Of a stretch of 44,622 nucleotides of DNA, positions 27,302 to 35,176 are shown one piece after another. Numbering within the stretch: position 1 is the stretch's first letter; every line of letters starts with the position of its first letter. The DNA comes from an uncultured Prevotella sp. (GTDB taxonomy: Bacteria; Bacteroidota; Bacteroidia; Bacteroidales; Bacteroidaceae): assembly GCA_900552675.1 (NCBI GenBank), contig USAI01000007.1:1-44622 (forward strand), given 5' to 3'. A program made the position numbers and the translations under genes. Below the pieces are notes generated by a model. That model saw nothing but the letters and a program-made list of their open reading frames with translations, searched no databases and was not told the DNA's origin.

Positions 27302-28705
27302 ATGAAACAGATATTGATAGTGGAAGACGACCTGGCCTTTGGCACAATGCTGCAAACATGGCTCAAGAAAAAAGGTTTCGATGTAGAAAAGGTTACCAAT
27401 GTAGGAGCCGCCGCCCGATGGCTGACAGAGGGAGGGGCCGACAGTGTAAACCTGATACTTTCTGACCTTCGTCTGCCCGACCACGATGGCCTCTTCTTGC
27501 TCACCTGGATGCGTAAACGCAATATTGCGGTGCCCTTCATTGTGATGACGCATTATGCCGAAGTGCAGAACGCAGTGCTGGCGATGAAGTCGGGAGCTGC
27601 CGACTATATAGCCAAGCCTGTGCAGCCCGACATCTTGCTGCAAAAGATAAACGATGCCTTACAAGCAGCATCGGCCGCAACACCTGTCTCTCAGGCTGTG
27701 TCGGCAGCGTCGGCTCCCGTTTCGGCCTCTTCAACCAATGCTGCCGCTTCATGCACTACGGCCAATGCCAATGCCTCGGCCTCAGTGCCAAAATATTTAG
27801 AGGGTAGGAGCGAAGCCTCGCATCAGCTATACGACTATGTTCGATTGGTGGCGCCCACCCCCATGTCGGTGCTCATCCTTGGCGCCAGCGGTACTGGTAA
27901 AGAGTATGTGGCGCGCCGCATACACGAGCTCAGTGCGCGCAAGGACAAACCCTTCTTTGCGCTCGACTGTGGTGCGATACCAAAAGATGTGGCCGCCTCA
28001 GAGTTTTTTGGCCATAAGAAAGGTGCGTTTACGGGTGCCGATGCCGACAAGCGTGGCGCTTTTGAGGTAGCCAATGGTGGCACCCTGTTTCTTGACGAGG
28101 TGGGCAACCTGAGTTATGATGTTCAGGTACAACTGTTGCGTGCTTTGCAAGAGCGTTGCATACGCCCTGTGGGTGGTGACCGCGAACTGAAGGTAGACAT
28201 ACGCTTGGTGTGTGCTACTAATGAGAACCTTGAACAGGCTGTGGCCGAAGGCCGTTTTCGCGAAGATTTGTATCACCGCATCAACGAGTTTACGATATAT
28301 ATGCCCCAGTTGCGCGAGCGCGGTAACGACATATTCCTCTTTGCCGACCTATTTATTCGTCAAGCCAATGCCGAACTGCAACGACAGGTTGATGGTCTTG
28401 ATGCTGCCGCTGCCGAACTGTTGGTGCAGCACTCGTGGCCAGGCAACCTTCGCGAACTAAATAATGTGATGAAGCGTGCCGTGTTGTTGGCGCGTGGCCG
28501 ACAGATAACGGTCGCCGAGCTGCAACAGGCCATGGGCCCTGTGCGCCAAAACGCTGTGCCCACGCTTCATGACGAGGCCGATGAGCGCCAGCGCATAGAA
28601 GAGGCCTTGCGCCAAACAGGTGGCAACAAGGCCAAGGCCGCCCGATTGCTGGGCATCGACCGCAAAACCATCTATAACAAGATGGAAAAGTGGGGAATGG
28701 CATAG
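27302..28705 (+). CDS. NtrC-family sigma-54-dependent response regulator
   Basis: The protein has 467 residues. The receiver domain (1-120) has the acidic pocket (E8, D9, D10), phospho-acceptor D55 in LILSDLRLPDHDG and the conserved Lys in YIAKPVQP. An Ala/Ser/Thr-rich linker (about 123-160) follows. The AAA+ domain (about 165-400) has Walker A GASGTGKE at 194-201, the sigma-54 contact loop GAFTGA at 241-246 (intact), LFLDEVGNL and an arginine-rich second region of homology. A Fis-type helix-turn-helix covers about 430-467. All features needed to activate sigma-54 RNA polymerase are present. A match to the sigma-54 promoter consensus lies 135 bases downstream in front of the small exported-protein gene, with a cluster of repeated half-sites between. 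The hybrid kinase at 29503 is its likely partner. Confidence 0.95.
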   Translation: MKQILIVEDDLAFGTMLQTWLKKKGFDVEKVTNVGAAARWLTEGGADSVNLILSDLRLPDHDGLFLLTWMRKRNIAVPFIVMTHYAEVQNAVLAMKSGAADYIAKPVQPDILLQKINDALQAASAATPVSQAVSAASAPVSASSTNAAASCTTANANASASVPKYLEGRSEASHQLYDYVRLVAPTPMSVLILGASGTGKEYVARRIHELSARKDKPFFALDCGAIPKDVAASEFFGHKKGAFTGADADKRGAFEVANGGTLFLDEVGNLSYDVQVQLLRALQERCIRPVGGDRELKVDIRLVCATNENLEQAVAEGRFREDLYHRINEFTIYMPQLRERGNDIFLFADLFIRQANAELQRQVDGLDAAAAELLVQHSWPGNLRELNNVMKRAVLLARGRQITVAELQQAMGPVRQNAVPTLHDEADERQRIEEALRQTGGNKAKAARLLGIDRKTIYNKMEKWGMA

Positions 28706-28712
28706 CTCCTCG

Positions 28713-28770
28713 CCACACCCTTCTACAGAAAAGTGTGGAATGTTTCTACATATCTTCCACACTTTCTACA
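28713..28770. promoter_or_regulatory. Candidate upstream activating sequences (TTCYACA cluster)
   Basis: The 7-mer TTCYACA occurs at 28721-28727, 28744-28750, 28755-28761 and 28764-28770 and inverted (TGTGGAA) at 28734-28740: five copies in 50 bases. TGTGGAA-TGT-TTCTACA at 28734-28750 is a 7-3-7 dyad with one mismatch, the shape bound by Fis-type activator dimers. An 11-bp perfect inverted repeat (28730-28740 with 28755-28765) is also formed. The cluster lies 70-120 bases before the sigma-54 promoter, the usual enhancer distance. It could alternatively serve as a hairpin after the regulator gene. Confidence 0.65.
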
Positions 28771-28839
28771 CTCGCGTTTTGGGCATGGTATGCAGTATGT
28801 GTATTGATTATCAATGATTTAAACTTTTTCGGTTGTGTT

Positions 28840-28855
28840 TGGCACGCTGGTTGCA
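28840..28855 (+). promoter_or_regulatory. Sigma-54 (-24/-12) promoter
   Basis: TGGCACGCTGGTTGCA matches the consensus TGGCACR-N4-TTGCW at every position, with the -24 GG and -12 GC correctly spaced. It points at the gene starting at 28960, with an expected leader of roughly 95 bases. It is located directly after a sigma-54 activator gene, which makes chance unlikely. Confidence 0.85.
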
Positions 28856-28959
28856 CTATGATAAGTGAACGGCGCAACAAGTTATAATAACAACAACTAA
28901 GTTGACAATGTTCACTAAGTAAAACAAAGTAACATTATTAATTTTAAAACACAACAAAT

Positions 28960-29274
28960 ATGAAAAAGTTATTTTTTGCAGCTATCGCATCAATCGTTAT
29001 GGTATCAGTAAGCAACGCTTTTGCTCACGAGTATGTAATGAACCAGACTGGCGCAGCGCCCATAGATACGGTTATCACCAGTACCGACTCGGTAACACCC
29101 GCCACTGAACAGCCCGCCACTGAACAGCCCGCTGTTGAGGCCCCCACACAAGAGTCTCCCGCTGTAGAACAGCCCGCACAGGAAGCACCCGCTACTGAGA
29201 CTCCGGCTACTGAGACTCCGGCTACTGAGACTCCGGCACAGGAAACCCCCGCTACTGAAGCTCCTGCCGAGTAA
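28960..29274 (+). CDS. Small exported Pro/Thr/Glu/Ala-rich protein
   Basis: The protein has 104 residues. A clear signal peptide (1-22, cleavage after NAFA) has no lipobox. The mature part begins HEYVMNQTGAAP and then becomes a low-complexity run built from ATETP, ATEQP, AQEAP and AVEQP units, rich in Pro, Thr, Glu and Ala with almost no hydrophobic residues, so it should be disordered, acidic and extended. It resembles cell-wall or envelope spacer sequences but has no recognised anchor or fold. It is the only gene downstream of the sigma-54 promoter before an intrinsic terminator, so it is the likely main output of the adjoining regulator. Function is unknown. Confidence 0.8.
   Translation: MKKLFFAAIASIVMVSVSNAFAHEYVMNQTGAAPIDTVITSTDSVTPATEQPATEQPAVEAPTQESPAVEQPAQEAPATETPATETPATETPAQETPATEAPAE
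29191..29235 (+). repeat. Three exact 15-bp tandem repeats inside the exported-protein gene
   Basis: The unit GCTACTGAGACTCCG is repeated three times exactly, coding Ala-Thr-Glu-Thr-Pro each time. In-frame 15-bp units allow length change without loss of frame. Confidence 0.95.
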
Positions 29275-29321
29275 AAGATAGGTTTCCTATTTCCCCGTAT
29301 AAAGTTTGTCTAAATGATAAT

Positions 29322-29368
29322 TGTCGCCCGCACGGCTCGTTAACGAAACGTGTAGGCGGCATTTTTTT
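29322..29368 (+). terminator. Intrinsic terminator after the small exported-protein gene
   Basis: A 13-bp stem (29322-29334 with 29349-29361) with one mismatch and two G-U pairs is followed by seven T. It separates the small gene from the kinase gene, which has its own promoter. Confidence 0.8.
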
Positions 29369-29416
29369 GTTTTTATGCCCCTTGTTCAGCGTGTTGCGCT
29401 TTCGGTTAAGGCATAA

Positions 29417-29449
29417 TTTGCATACTTGCGCAAGGATCGTTATCTTTGC
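29417..29449 (+). promoter_or_regulatory. Bacteroidota-type promoter for the hybrid kinase gene
   Basis: TTTG (29417-29420) and TATCTTTGC (29441-29449) with 20-base spacing match the -33/-7 consensus very well. The predicted transcript start is about 50 bases before the ATG at 29503. Confidence 0.75.
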
Positions 29450-29502
29450 ACTATGAATGATAACCCAATCGTCATAAGGGGTTGACGATACATTTTTACT
29501 GT

Positions 29503-32031
29503 ATGAAGAAATTCGGAATAAAAGCAAAAATATGGGCCGGCTATGGCGTGCTGGCATGTGTACTTGTGGTGTCGACATGGATGACCTACGACAATAGCCG
29601 TTCGCTTGTGGCCGTGAACCAAGCCTCTGACCAGATGGTGCACCGCCGCGATGTGGTTGACAGCCTGGTGTGTGCTATGCTCGAAACCAGCAATGCCGAG
29701 CGCGCCGTACTGCTGGGCAATGCCGAGGCGTGGCCACACTTCGACCGTTCGCTCACCGAGGTGATGACCAAGGCGCAGCAGCTACGCCAACTGTTATCAG
29801 CGGGTAATCAGCGCCAGCGTGTAGACACCTTGTTGGCCTACATGCAGCAAAAACGCGACAACACCCAAAAGGTGATAGAACTGCTGGGCGCCGACCACCG
29901 CGATGCCTATTATCGCAGTAGGGTAGAGGCGTTGCAAGATGGGCGCGACTCGGTGGTTATCCATCCCAAAACCACCGGAAACGTGTTGCGACACGAAACG
30001 GTGTATGAGGTTGAACGCAGCAAACGAGGCTTCTTTCGTAGGTTAGGCGATGCCTTTCGCCGACAGCATGCCGACACGGTGGGCATCACAACCATTGCCC
30101 ATCAGGCCCAGGCCGACAGCATGCAGCAAGCCATAGATATTGCCGACTCGGTGGCCCATGTGCTGGCCGATATACAGCTGGCCGAGAAGCAAGCTTCAAA
30201 CCGCCGTCAAGATGCCGTTACCAGTCGCTACCGTCGTCTGCAACAGGTTAGCTTGGTGGTAGCCGACCGCACCGGACAGCTGCTGCGCGATATACAAAAG
30301 TCAGAGCAACGAGCCTTACGAAAAGCCGTCGACCAATCGATGACCTCGCGCGAAGGTGCCATCCTTCGTATCGTGTTGCTGGCGTTGATGGCCATTGGGT
30401 CGGCCGCCATCTTGCTCACCTACATCTTGCGCGATGTGCGTCGCGACCGCCTACACCGTCAGCGCCTTGTTGAGGCCAAAGCCGAGACCGAAAAACTGAT
30501 GCAGCAACGCGAGCGCCTTTTGCTCACCATCACGCACGACATCAAGGCGCCAGCGGCATCAATCGCGGGCTTTATCGAACTGCTGCAACCTTATGTGCAA
30601 GGCGCTAAGGCCACGGGATATCTGAACAACATAGGCAGTTCGGCCTCTCATCTGCATCGTTTGGTGACAGCCTTGCTCGATTATCATTTGTTAGAAAGCG
30701 GAAAGGCCGAACTGCATAACGTGTCGTTTGTGCCGCTACGTTTAGCCAATGAGGTGGTGGGCGAGATGCGCCCCATGGCACAAACCAAGAACCTAACGCT
30801 GCATACCGATGCCGACGAGGGGGCACAACGTATGTGTAGAGCCGATGCTTTCCGCGTGAAACAGATATTGAACAACCTGGTGGGCAACGCTCTAAAATAT
30901 ACTGACGAGGGTGGGGTAACCATCACCTTGCGCCTGGTCGCTGGCTGGCTGACGCTGGCCGTAACCGATACGGGCCGTGGCATGACCTCTGACGAGCAAC
31001 AACATGTGTTTGATGCCTTTACCCGTTTGCCTGGTGCTCAAGGTATTGAGGGCATAGGTCTGGGCCTGTCTATCACGCGCGAGACCGTGCAACTGCTGGG
31101 CGGAACCATTCGTGTTACATCCACAGTGGGCAAGGGCTCTACCTTTACGGTGCGCTTGCCCATGAAGGTAGTGCCTCAGGTTGAGGCTTCAACCCCCAGT
31201 GCGGCCACGCCCGCTCCTAAGCTATCTTCTACGGCACGACAAGGGCTAACCGTATTAGTTCTTGACGATGATGCCTTGCAACTGCAATTGCTGGGCGAGA
31301 TGCTGGCACAGTTGGGGGGCACACCACTGAAGGTGCTCGCCACGCAGCACGTGAGCGAGGCGCTGGAAAGCATCGCAACACAACACCCCGACGTGCTGTT
31401 TACCGATATCGAGATGCCAGAAATGTCGGGCACCGACCTCATACACCATATCGACCACAGCCACATGAAGGTGGTGGCCATGACAGCGCACGATGATAGC
31501 ATGGTGCCCCGCCTGCGTCAAGCGGGCTTTGATGCCTGTTTGCTGAAACCCTTTTCAATGCACACGCTGGCAGCCACACTCACACAGATCACAAGGCTGC
31601 CTTTTGCGCCGAACGACGTGGCACCCGAAACTGAGACCGAGACCGACAGCGCCCCCGACTTCTTTGCTCCGCTTACAGCTTTTGCTGAGGGCGATGTCGA
31701 GGCTGAACGCGACATCCTTACACAAACCCTTAAGGCGCTGGACGAATATTTGGCGCTTCTTACACCTACATCCAGCAACAACGTGCCAGAGGCTGAACGC
31801 CACACCGCCTATATAAATAAGGTGGCAAAGGCGGCACATAAAGCGTTGCCACTGCTCACCATGCTCATGCCCCAGCAACACGATGTTTTTTTGCCAATCA
31901 CGCCTGCTAATATTGCATCTACGGCACCCAACAAGCGCGAACGCCTGGCACAACAATTAAAAGCTGTGCTTGAACACATTAGGGGTCGCCTGTGCGATAA
32001 ATTAAACATTAACAAGCCATTATGCAACTAA
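29503..32031 (+). CDS. Hybrid sensor histidine kinase with receiver and possible HPt domain
   Basis: The protein has 842 residues from ATG 29503; an in-frame TTG at 29482 is less likely. TM1 lies at about 8-27 and TM2 at about 288-310, enclosing a helical periplasmic sensor of about 260 residues (CHASE3-like in character). The HisKA domain has the phosphoryl-acceptor H345 in TITHDIKAP. The ATPase domain has the N box NNLVGNALKY (about 456), G1 VTDTGRGM and G2 GIGLGLSI. A receiver domain (about 580-700) carries D635 in LFTDIEMPEMSG. The C-terminal 110 helical residues include H779 in KAAHKALPLL, which resembles an HPt site. A phosphorelay H345-D635-H779 to D55 of the sigma-54 activator is inferred from gene adjacency. 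The sensed signal is unknown. Confidence 0.9.
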   Translation: MKKFGIKAKIWAGYGVLACVLVVSTWMTYDNSRSLVAVNQASDQMVHRRDVVDSLVCAMLETSNAERAVLLGNAEAWPHFDRSLTEVMTKAQQLRQLLSAGNQRQRVDTLLAYMQQKRDNTQKVIELLGADHRDAYYRSRVEALQDGRDSVVIHPKTTGNVLRHETVYEVERSKRGFFRRLGDAFRRQHADTVGITTIAHQAQADSMQQAIDIADSVAHVLADIQLAEKQASNRRQDAVTSRYRRLQQVSLVVADRTGQLLRDIQKSEQRALRKAVDQSMTSREGAILRIVLLALMAIGSAAILLTYILRDVRRDRLHRQRLVEAKAETEKLMQQRERLLLTITHDIKAPAASIAGFIELLQPYVQGAKATGYLNNIGSSASHLHRLVTALLDYHLLESGKAELHNVSFVPLRLANEVVGEMRPMAQTKNLTLHTDADEGAQRMCRADAFRVKQILNNLVGNALKYTDEGGVTITLRLVAGWLTLAVTDTGRGMTSDEQQHVFDAFTRLPGAQGIEGIGLGLSITRETVQLLGGTIRVTSTVGKGSTFTVRLPMKVVPQVEASTPSAATPAPKLSSTARQGLTVLVLDDDALQLQLLGEMLAQLGGTPLKVLATQHVSEALESIATQHPDVLFTDIEMPEMSGTDLIHHIDHSHMKVVAMTAHDDSMVPRLRQAGFDACLLKPFSMHTLAATLTQITRLPFAPNDVAPETETETDSAPDFFAPLTAFAEGDVEAERDILTQTLKALDEYLALLTPTSSNNVPEAERHTAYINKVAKAAHKALPLLTMLMPQQHDVFLPITPANIASTAPNKRERLAQQLKAVLEHIRGRLCDKLNINKPLCN

Positions 32032-32055
32032 AAAAAGTGAAATACTGCAAAAATA

Positions 32056-32088
32056 TTTGGCGTTAAAAGAGAAAAAGACTACATTTGC
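32056..32088 (+). promoter_or_regulatory. Bacteroidota-type promoter for gdhA
   Basis: TTTG (32056-32059) and TACATTTGC (32080-32088) are spaced by 20 bases, an excellent -33/-7 match, about 70 bases before the gdhA ATG. Confidence 0.75.
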
Positions 32089-32157
32089 ACCGTGATTATT
32101 ACATAAAGTCACAAATACCTGACCTTTTACTATAATATACTAACTAAGATTGCTACT

Positions 32158-33495
32158 ATGAACGTTGAGAAAATTATCCAAGACCTGGAGCGTAGACATC
32201 CGGGTGAGCCCGAATATATTCAGGCTGTAAAAGAAGTGTTGCTGTCAATTAAGGATGTATATAATCAGCATCCCGAATTTGAAAAAGCAAAACTCATTGA
32301 AAGACTGGTTGAGCCTGAACGTATTATCACGTTCCGCGTGCCATGGACCGACGATAAAGGCGAGGTGCATGTAAACATTGGCTACCGCGTGCAGTTCAAT
32401 AGTGCCATTGGCCCGTATAAAGGTGGATTGAGGTTCCATCCTTCGGTAAACCTCTCTATTCTCAAGTTCCTCGGATTTGAACAAACATTCAAGAACGCAC
32501 TTACCACACTGCCCATGGGTGGCGGTAAAGGTGGTGCCGATTTCTCTATACGTGGGCGGTCAGATGCTGAGGTTATGCGCTTCTGTCAAGCGTTCATGAC
32601 CGAGCTGTACCGCAATATCGGACCCGATGAAGACGTGCCCGCCGGCGATATCGGCGTAGGAGCCCGCGAGATAGGCTACCTCTTCGGCATGTATAAAAAG
32701 CTTACCCACAAGTGGGAAGGCGTGCTTACGGGAAAGGGTCTTGAATGGGGAGGATCGAAAATCCGACCCGAAGCCACCGGTTTCGGTGCGCTGTATTTTG
32801 TAAAACAGATGCTGGCCACACGCGGCCTGTCGCTCGAAGGCAAAACCGTTGCCGTGAGCGGATTTGGTAATGTGGCATGGGGAGCCGTAAAGAAGGCTAC
32901 TGAGCTGGGCGCCAAGGTGGTAACCATCAGTGGCCCCGACGGATACATCTACGACCCCGAAGGCATCAGCGGCGAAAAGATTGACTTTATGCTCGAATTA
33001 AGGGCCTCGGGTAACGATGTCTGCCAGCCGTATGCCGACGAATACAGTAGCGCCACATTCTTCCCTGGCGAGAAGCCTTGGGGACAAAAGGTGGATATTG
33101 CTCTCACGTGCGCCACGCAGAATGAACTGGACGGCAACGACGCGCAAAAACTCATCGACAACGGTACTATGTGTGTGGCCGAAGTGTCGAATATGGGTTG
33201 TACCGCCGAAGCCGTTGACAAGTTTGTGGCAGCACATCAACTCTTCGCGCCGGGGAAGGCCGTCAATGCTGGCGGTGTGGCAACCTCGGGACTGGAAATG
33301 ACACAGAATGCCATTCGCTTAAACTGGAGCGAAAACGAGGTGGACGAAAAGCTGCATTATATCATGCACTCCATCCATGAGCAATGCGTCAAGTACGGAA
33401 CACAGCCTGATGGATACATCGACTATGTGAAGGGCGCAAACGTGGCTGGCTTTATGAAAGTGGCCAACGCCATGATGGCTCAGGGCATCGTGTAA
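32158..33495 (+). CDS. gdhA: Hexameric class I glutamate dehydrogenase
   Basis: The protein has 445 residues, the standard length for the small hexameric class. It catalyses reversible conversion of 2-oxoglutarate and ammonia to glutamate in the cytoplasm, a main ammonia-assimilation route in Bacteroidales. Motifs: substrate domain with GPYKGGLRFHPSVN, catalytic lysine K124 in LPMGGGKGGADF, and PAGDIGVGAREIGYLFG; Rossmann domain with the nucleotide-binding AVSGFGNVAWGA, and the C-terminal NAGGVATSGLEMTQN. It is monocistronic by its own promoter. NADP versus NAD preference cannot be read with certainty. Confidence 0.97.
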   Translation: MNVEKIIQDLERRHPGEPEYIQAVKEVLLSIKDVYNQHPEFEKAKLIERLVEPERIITFRVPWTDDKGEVHVNIGYRVQFNSAIGPYKGGLRFHPSVNLSILKFLGFEQTFKNALTTLPMGGGKGGADFSIRGRSDAEVMRFCQAFMTELYRNIGPDEDVPAGDIGVGAREIGYLFGMYKKLTHKWEGVLTGKGLEWGGSKIRPEATGFGALYFVKQMLATRGLSLEGKTVAVSGFGNVAWGAVKKATELGAKVVTISGPDGYIYDPEGISGEKIDFMLELRASGNDVCQPYADEYSSATFFPGEKPWGQKVDIALTCATQNELDGNDAQKLIDNGTMCVAEVSNMGCTAEAVDKFVAAHQLFAPGKAVNAGGVATSGLEMTQNAIRLNWSENEVDEKLHYIMHSIHEQCVKYGTQPDGYIDYVKGANVAGFMKVANAMMAQGIV

Positions 33496-33531
33496 ACCAC
33501 ACACACCCTGTTTAACCAAACTTTTTTTAAC

Positions 33532-34173
33532 GTGATCATTAAAAAGATTTTTAAAAAGACAGAGTTTAAAGTATTATTTTTAATTGTAATTGCATTAATA
33601 ATGGGCCTTGCTCAGGCTGGTGCACAAAGTAAAAGCCGTGGGGCAAAGAAACAGCAAACTGGCAAGGCTTCGTTCTATTCGAAACGCGCCACTGGTGCTC
33701 GCACCAGTAATGGTGAAAGACTGCATCACGACAGCCTTACCTGCGCGCACAAAACACACCCTTTTGGTACACTGCTGAAAGTGACCAACCCCTCAAACGG
33801 CAAAGAAGTGGTGGTACGTGTTACCGACCGCGGACCGTTTAAACGCGGACGCATTATCGACTTGTCGTGGGGAGCCGCCAAAGAGTTGGGCATGCTTTCA
33901 CAAGGCGTGGCAATGGTAAAGGTAGAGGTGGTAGAAAAACTACACGTTCCCTATAAACCAGACCCACTGTCATTGCCCGAGCTCGACTTCGAATACACTG
34001 ATAATCTTGCGTTCAGTGGCGCCAGCTGGTTGAAACCAGAGGTGCAACATAAGAACACGACGGCACTGGCCAAACATCATAATGTTGCGAAACATCCTAC
34101 ATCTGCCACAAACAAGGGTGTTACCAACGATAAGATATTAACGGCCAACTATACACCAAAAGCCTCGCGCTAA
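33532..34173 (+). CDS. RlpA-like (septal ring lytic transglycosylase-type) DPBB-domain protein
   Basis: The protein has 213 residues from a GTG start at 33532, 36 bases after gdhA; the next in-frame ATG (33601) would cut off the signal peptide (hydrophobic 12-31, ending AGAQS). A double-psi beta-barrel domain (about 42-137) has the RlpA features GKASFYSKRATGARTSNGE, HKTHPFGTLLKVTN and VTDRGPFKRGRIIDLSWGAA. RlpA proteins cleave or bind denuded peptidoglycan. There is no SPOR domain here; the C-terminal 75 residues are low-complexity and basic. It is probably periplasmic. Catalytic activity is inferred from the family. Confidence 0.88.
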   Translation: MIIKKIFKKTEFKVLFLIVIALIMGLAQAGAQSKSRGAKKQQTGKASFYSKRATGARTSNGERLHHDSLTCAHKTHPFGTLLKVTNPSNGKEVVVRVTDRGPFKRGRIIDLSWGAAKELGMLSQGVAMVKVEVVEKLHVPYKPDPLSLPELDFEYTDNLAFSGASWLKPEVQHKNTTALAKHHNVAKHPTSATNKGVTNDKILTANYTPKASR

Positions 34174-34220
34174 CGAGGCTTAAACAATAAAAAGTGAAAC
34201 CCTAAAGGGTGTAACAATAA

Positions 34221-34272
34221 AAGCGTGGATGCTCAATTGCCAACTATAGGCAAAGAGCATCCACGCTTTTTT
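34221..34272. terminator. Bidirectional intrinsic terminator
   Basis: AAGCGTGGATGCTC (34221-34234) pairs perfectly with GAGCATCCACGCTT (34255-34268), and an inner TTGCC/GGCAA extends the stem. T-runs occur on both strands. It ends both the RlpA-like gene (+) and the lipoprotein cluster (minus). Confidence 0.93.
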
Positions 34273-34278
34273 GTATTC

Positions 34279-34689
34279 TTATTTTTTATAGTAGCCAAAG
34301 GTGTATGTGTCACCTTCATCGTCTTTTAGAATGAGCTGTTTTTTACTCTTAACAGATTTGATGGTATATGTCCATGTTTCAGTCTCGTCACCAAATGTAA
34401 GTCGCATTATCAATTTGTTCCCTTTTACAGTATATGTTCCTTCTCCGAAATCGTATTCAGGTTCTAAGTTGTCACTGTCATCATCAGGTTCATATGATTC
34501 GGTATAGTTACAAGTTCCATCGGCAAAGAACCCAAACTCCTCCATATACTGATCATTATCTTCATATCTAAGCCAATATCCTACAAGTTCGTTACCATCA
34601 TTATCATCATCATCAGAACTACAGCCTGTAAACATTGTTCCTACCATAGCAAAGAGGAACATCAATGAGAATAACTTCATCTTTTTCAT
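34279..34689 (-). CDS. Small surface-type lipoprotein, lipocalin-like
   Basis: The protein has 136 residues from ATG 34689, the start aligned with its relative at 36355 (a GTG at 34701 is upstream in frame). The signal peptide MKKMKLFSLMFLFAMVGTMFTGC ends in a lipobox, and the lipid-bearing Cys is followed by SSDDDDND, the acidic stretch that in Bacteroidota directs lipoproteins to the cell surface. The mature part is a small beta domain with GYWLRYEDND, GTYTVKGNKLIMRLTFGDETETWTYTIKSV, like the lipocalin-like repeats common in Bacteroidales. The signal peptide and upstream DNA are very like those of the 36355 gene although the mature proteins differ. Function unknown. Confidence 0.82.
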   Translation of the reverse strand: MKKMKLFSLMFLFAMVGTMFTGCSSDDDDNDGNELVGYWLRYEDNDQYMEEFGFFADGTCNYTESYEPDDDSDNLEPEYDFGEGTYTVKGNKLIMRLTFGDETETWTYTIKSVKSKKQLILKDDEGDTYTFGYYKK

Positions 34690-34705
34690 CATTTTATACA
34701 CTATG

Positions 34706-34722
34706 TTCGTGTCGTGCGCAAC
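34706..34722 (-). promoter_or_regulatory. Conserved lipoprotein promoter/leader block, copy 1
   Basis: On the minus strand the 17-mer GTTGCGCACGACACGAA, preceded by TTTAAAG and followed by CATAGTGTA, occurs 17 bases before the ATG at 34689. The same 17-mer occurs exactly at 35574-35590 and 36373-36389. AAAGGTTGC is a fair match to the -7 motif TAnnTTTGC, so the block may be promoter plus transcript start. Confidence 0.7.
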
Positions 34723-34743
34723 CTTTAAATTAATTAAAAGTGA

Positions 34744-35121
34744 TTATTTTTCGTAATAAGTTCTGTTTCCTATGTGTAGTGTTGAACCATCACATGAGTA
34801 TTGGCGTTTTGTGCCGTCAATGTATAAATACTTATTGTCGACAGTGTACCATGTTATATTGTCTTCTTCGTTCACCCATTCAATATCGCTCTCGAAAGAA
34901 CCGTGAATACCTGTTCCGTCAGAACTGAAATTATAATAATCGTGAACATACTTGTTACCATCGTTTGCAACCCATTCTCCATACAGAGACGAATCGTGTT
35001 CTTTGTTAGATGGAGAGTCGTCATCGTCTGAACTACAGCTCGTAAACAAAGAACCAACAATGATGACGAAGGACAAAAGTGAAAATGCTGTAGCTTTTGT
35101 ATTGAAAAATTTCATAGCCAT
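34744..35121 (-). CDS. Small surface-type lipoprotein
   Basis: The protein has 125 residues from ATG 35121 (an ATG at 35115 is equally possible). The lipobox LFTSC is followed by SSDDDDSPS. The mature domain has SLYGEWVANDGNKYVHDYYNF and ends in KRQYSCDGSTLHIGNRTYYEK, again the beta-rich small-domain style of the neighbours. Unlike the other three it is not preceded by the shared promoter block; instead a 13-bp hairpin lies between it and the upstream lipoprotein gene, so it is probably co-transcribed with that gene. Function unknown. Confidence 0.78.
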   Translation of the reverse strand: MAMKFFNTKATAFSLLSFVIIVGSLFTSCSSDDDDSPSNKEHDSSLYGEWVANDGNKYVHDYYNFSSDGTGIHGSFESDIEWVNEEDNITWYTVDNKYLYIDGTKRQYSCDGSTLHIGNRTYYEK

Positions 35122-35133
35122 TGTGTAATGAAT

Positions 35134-35166
35134 CTTTCAACCTCACAATATACGTGAGGCTGAAAG
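35134..35166 (-). other. Hairpin between two lipoprotein genes
   Basis: CTTTCA-CCTCAC and GTGAGG-TGAAAG (arms 35134-35146 and 35154-35166) form a 13-bp stem with one mismatch and a 7-base loop, in the short gap before the ATG at 35121. No T-run follows on the minus strand, so it may modulate read-through or translation rather than terminate. Confidence 0.6.
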
Positions 35167-35176
35167 GAGTTTTTAA

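Noticed and set aside
27226..28762. Minus-strand open frames opposite the sigma-54 activator
   Set aside because: The + strand has complete REC, AAA+ and HTH motifs; the opposite frames are low-complexity shadows.
29453..29485. Ten-codon leader peptide before the hybrid kinase gene
   Set aside because: Its ATG falls almost at the predicted transcript start, so it would be leaderless; no sign of attenuation follows.
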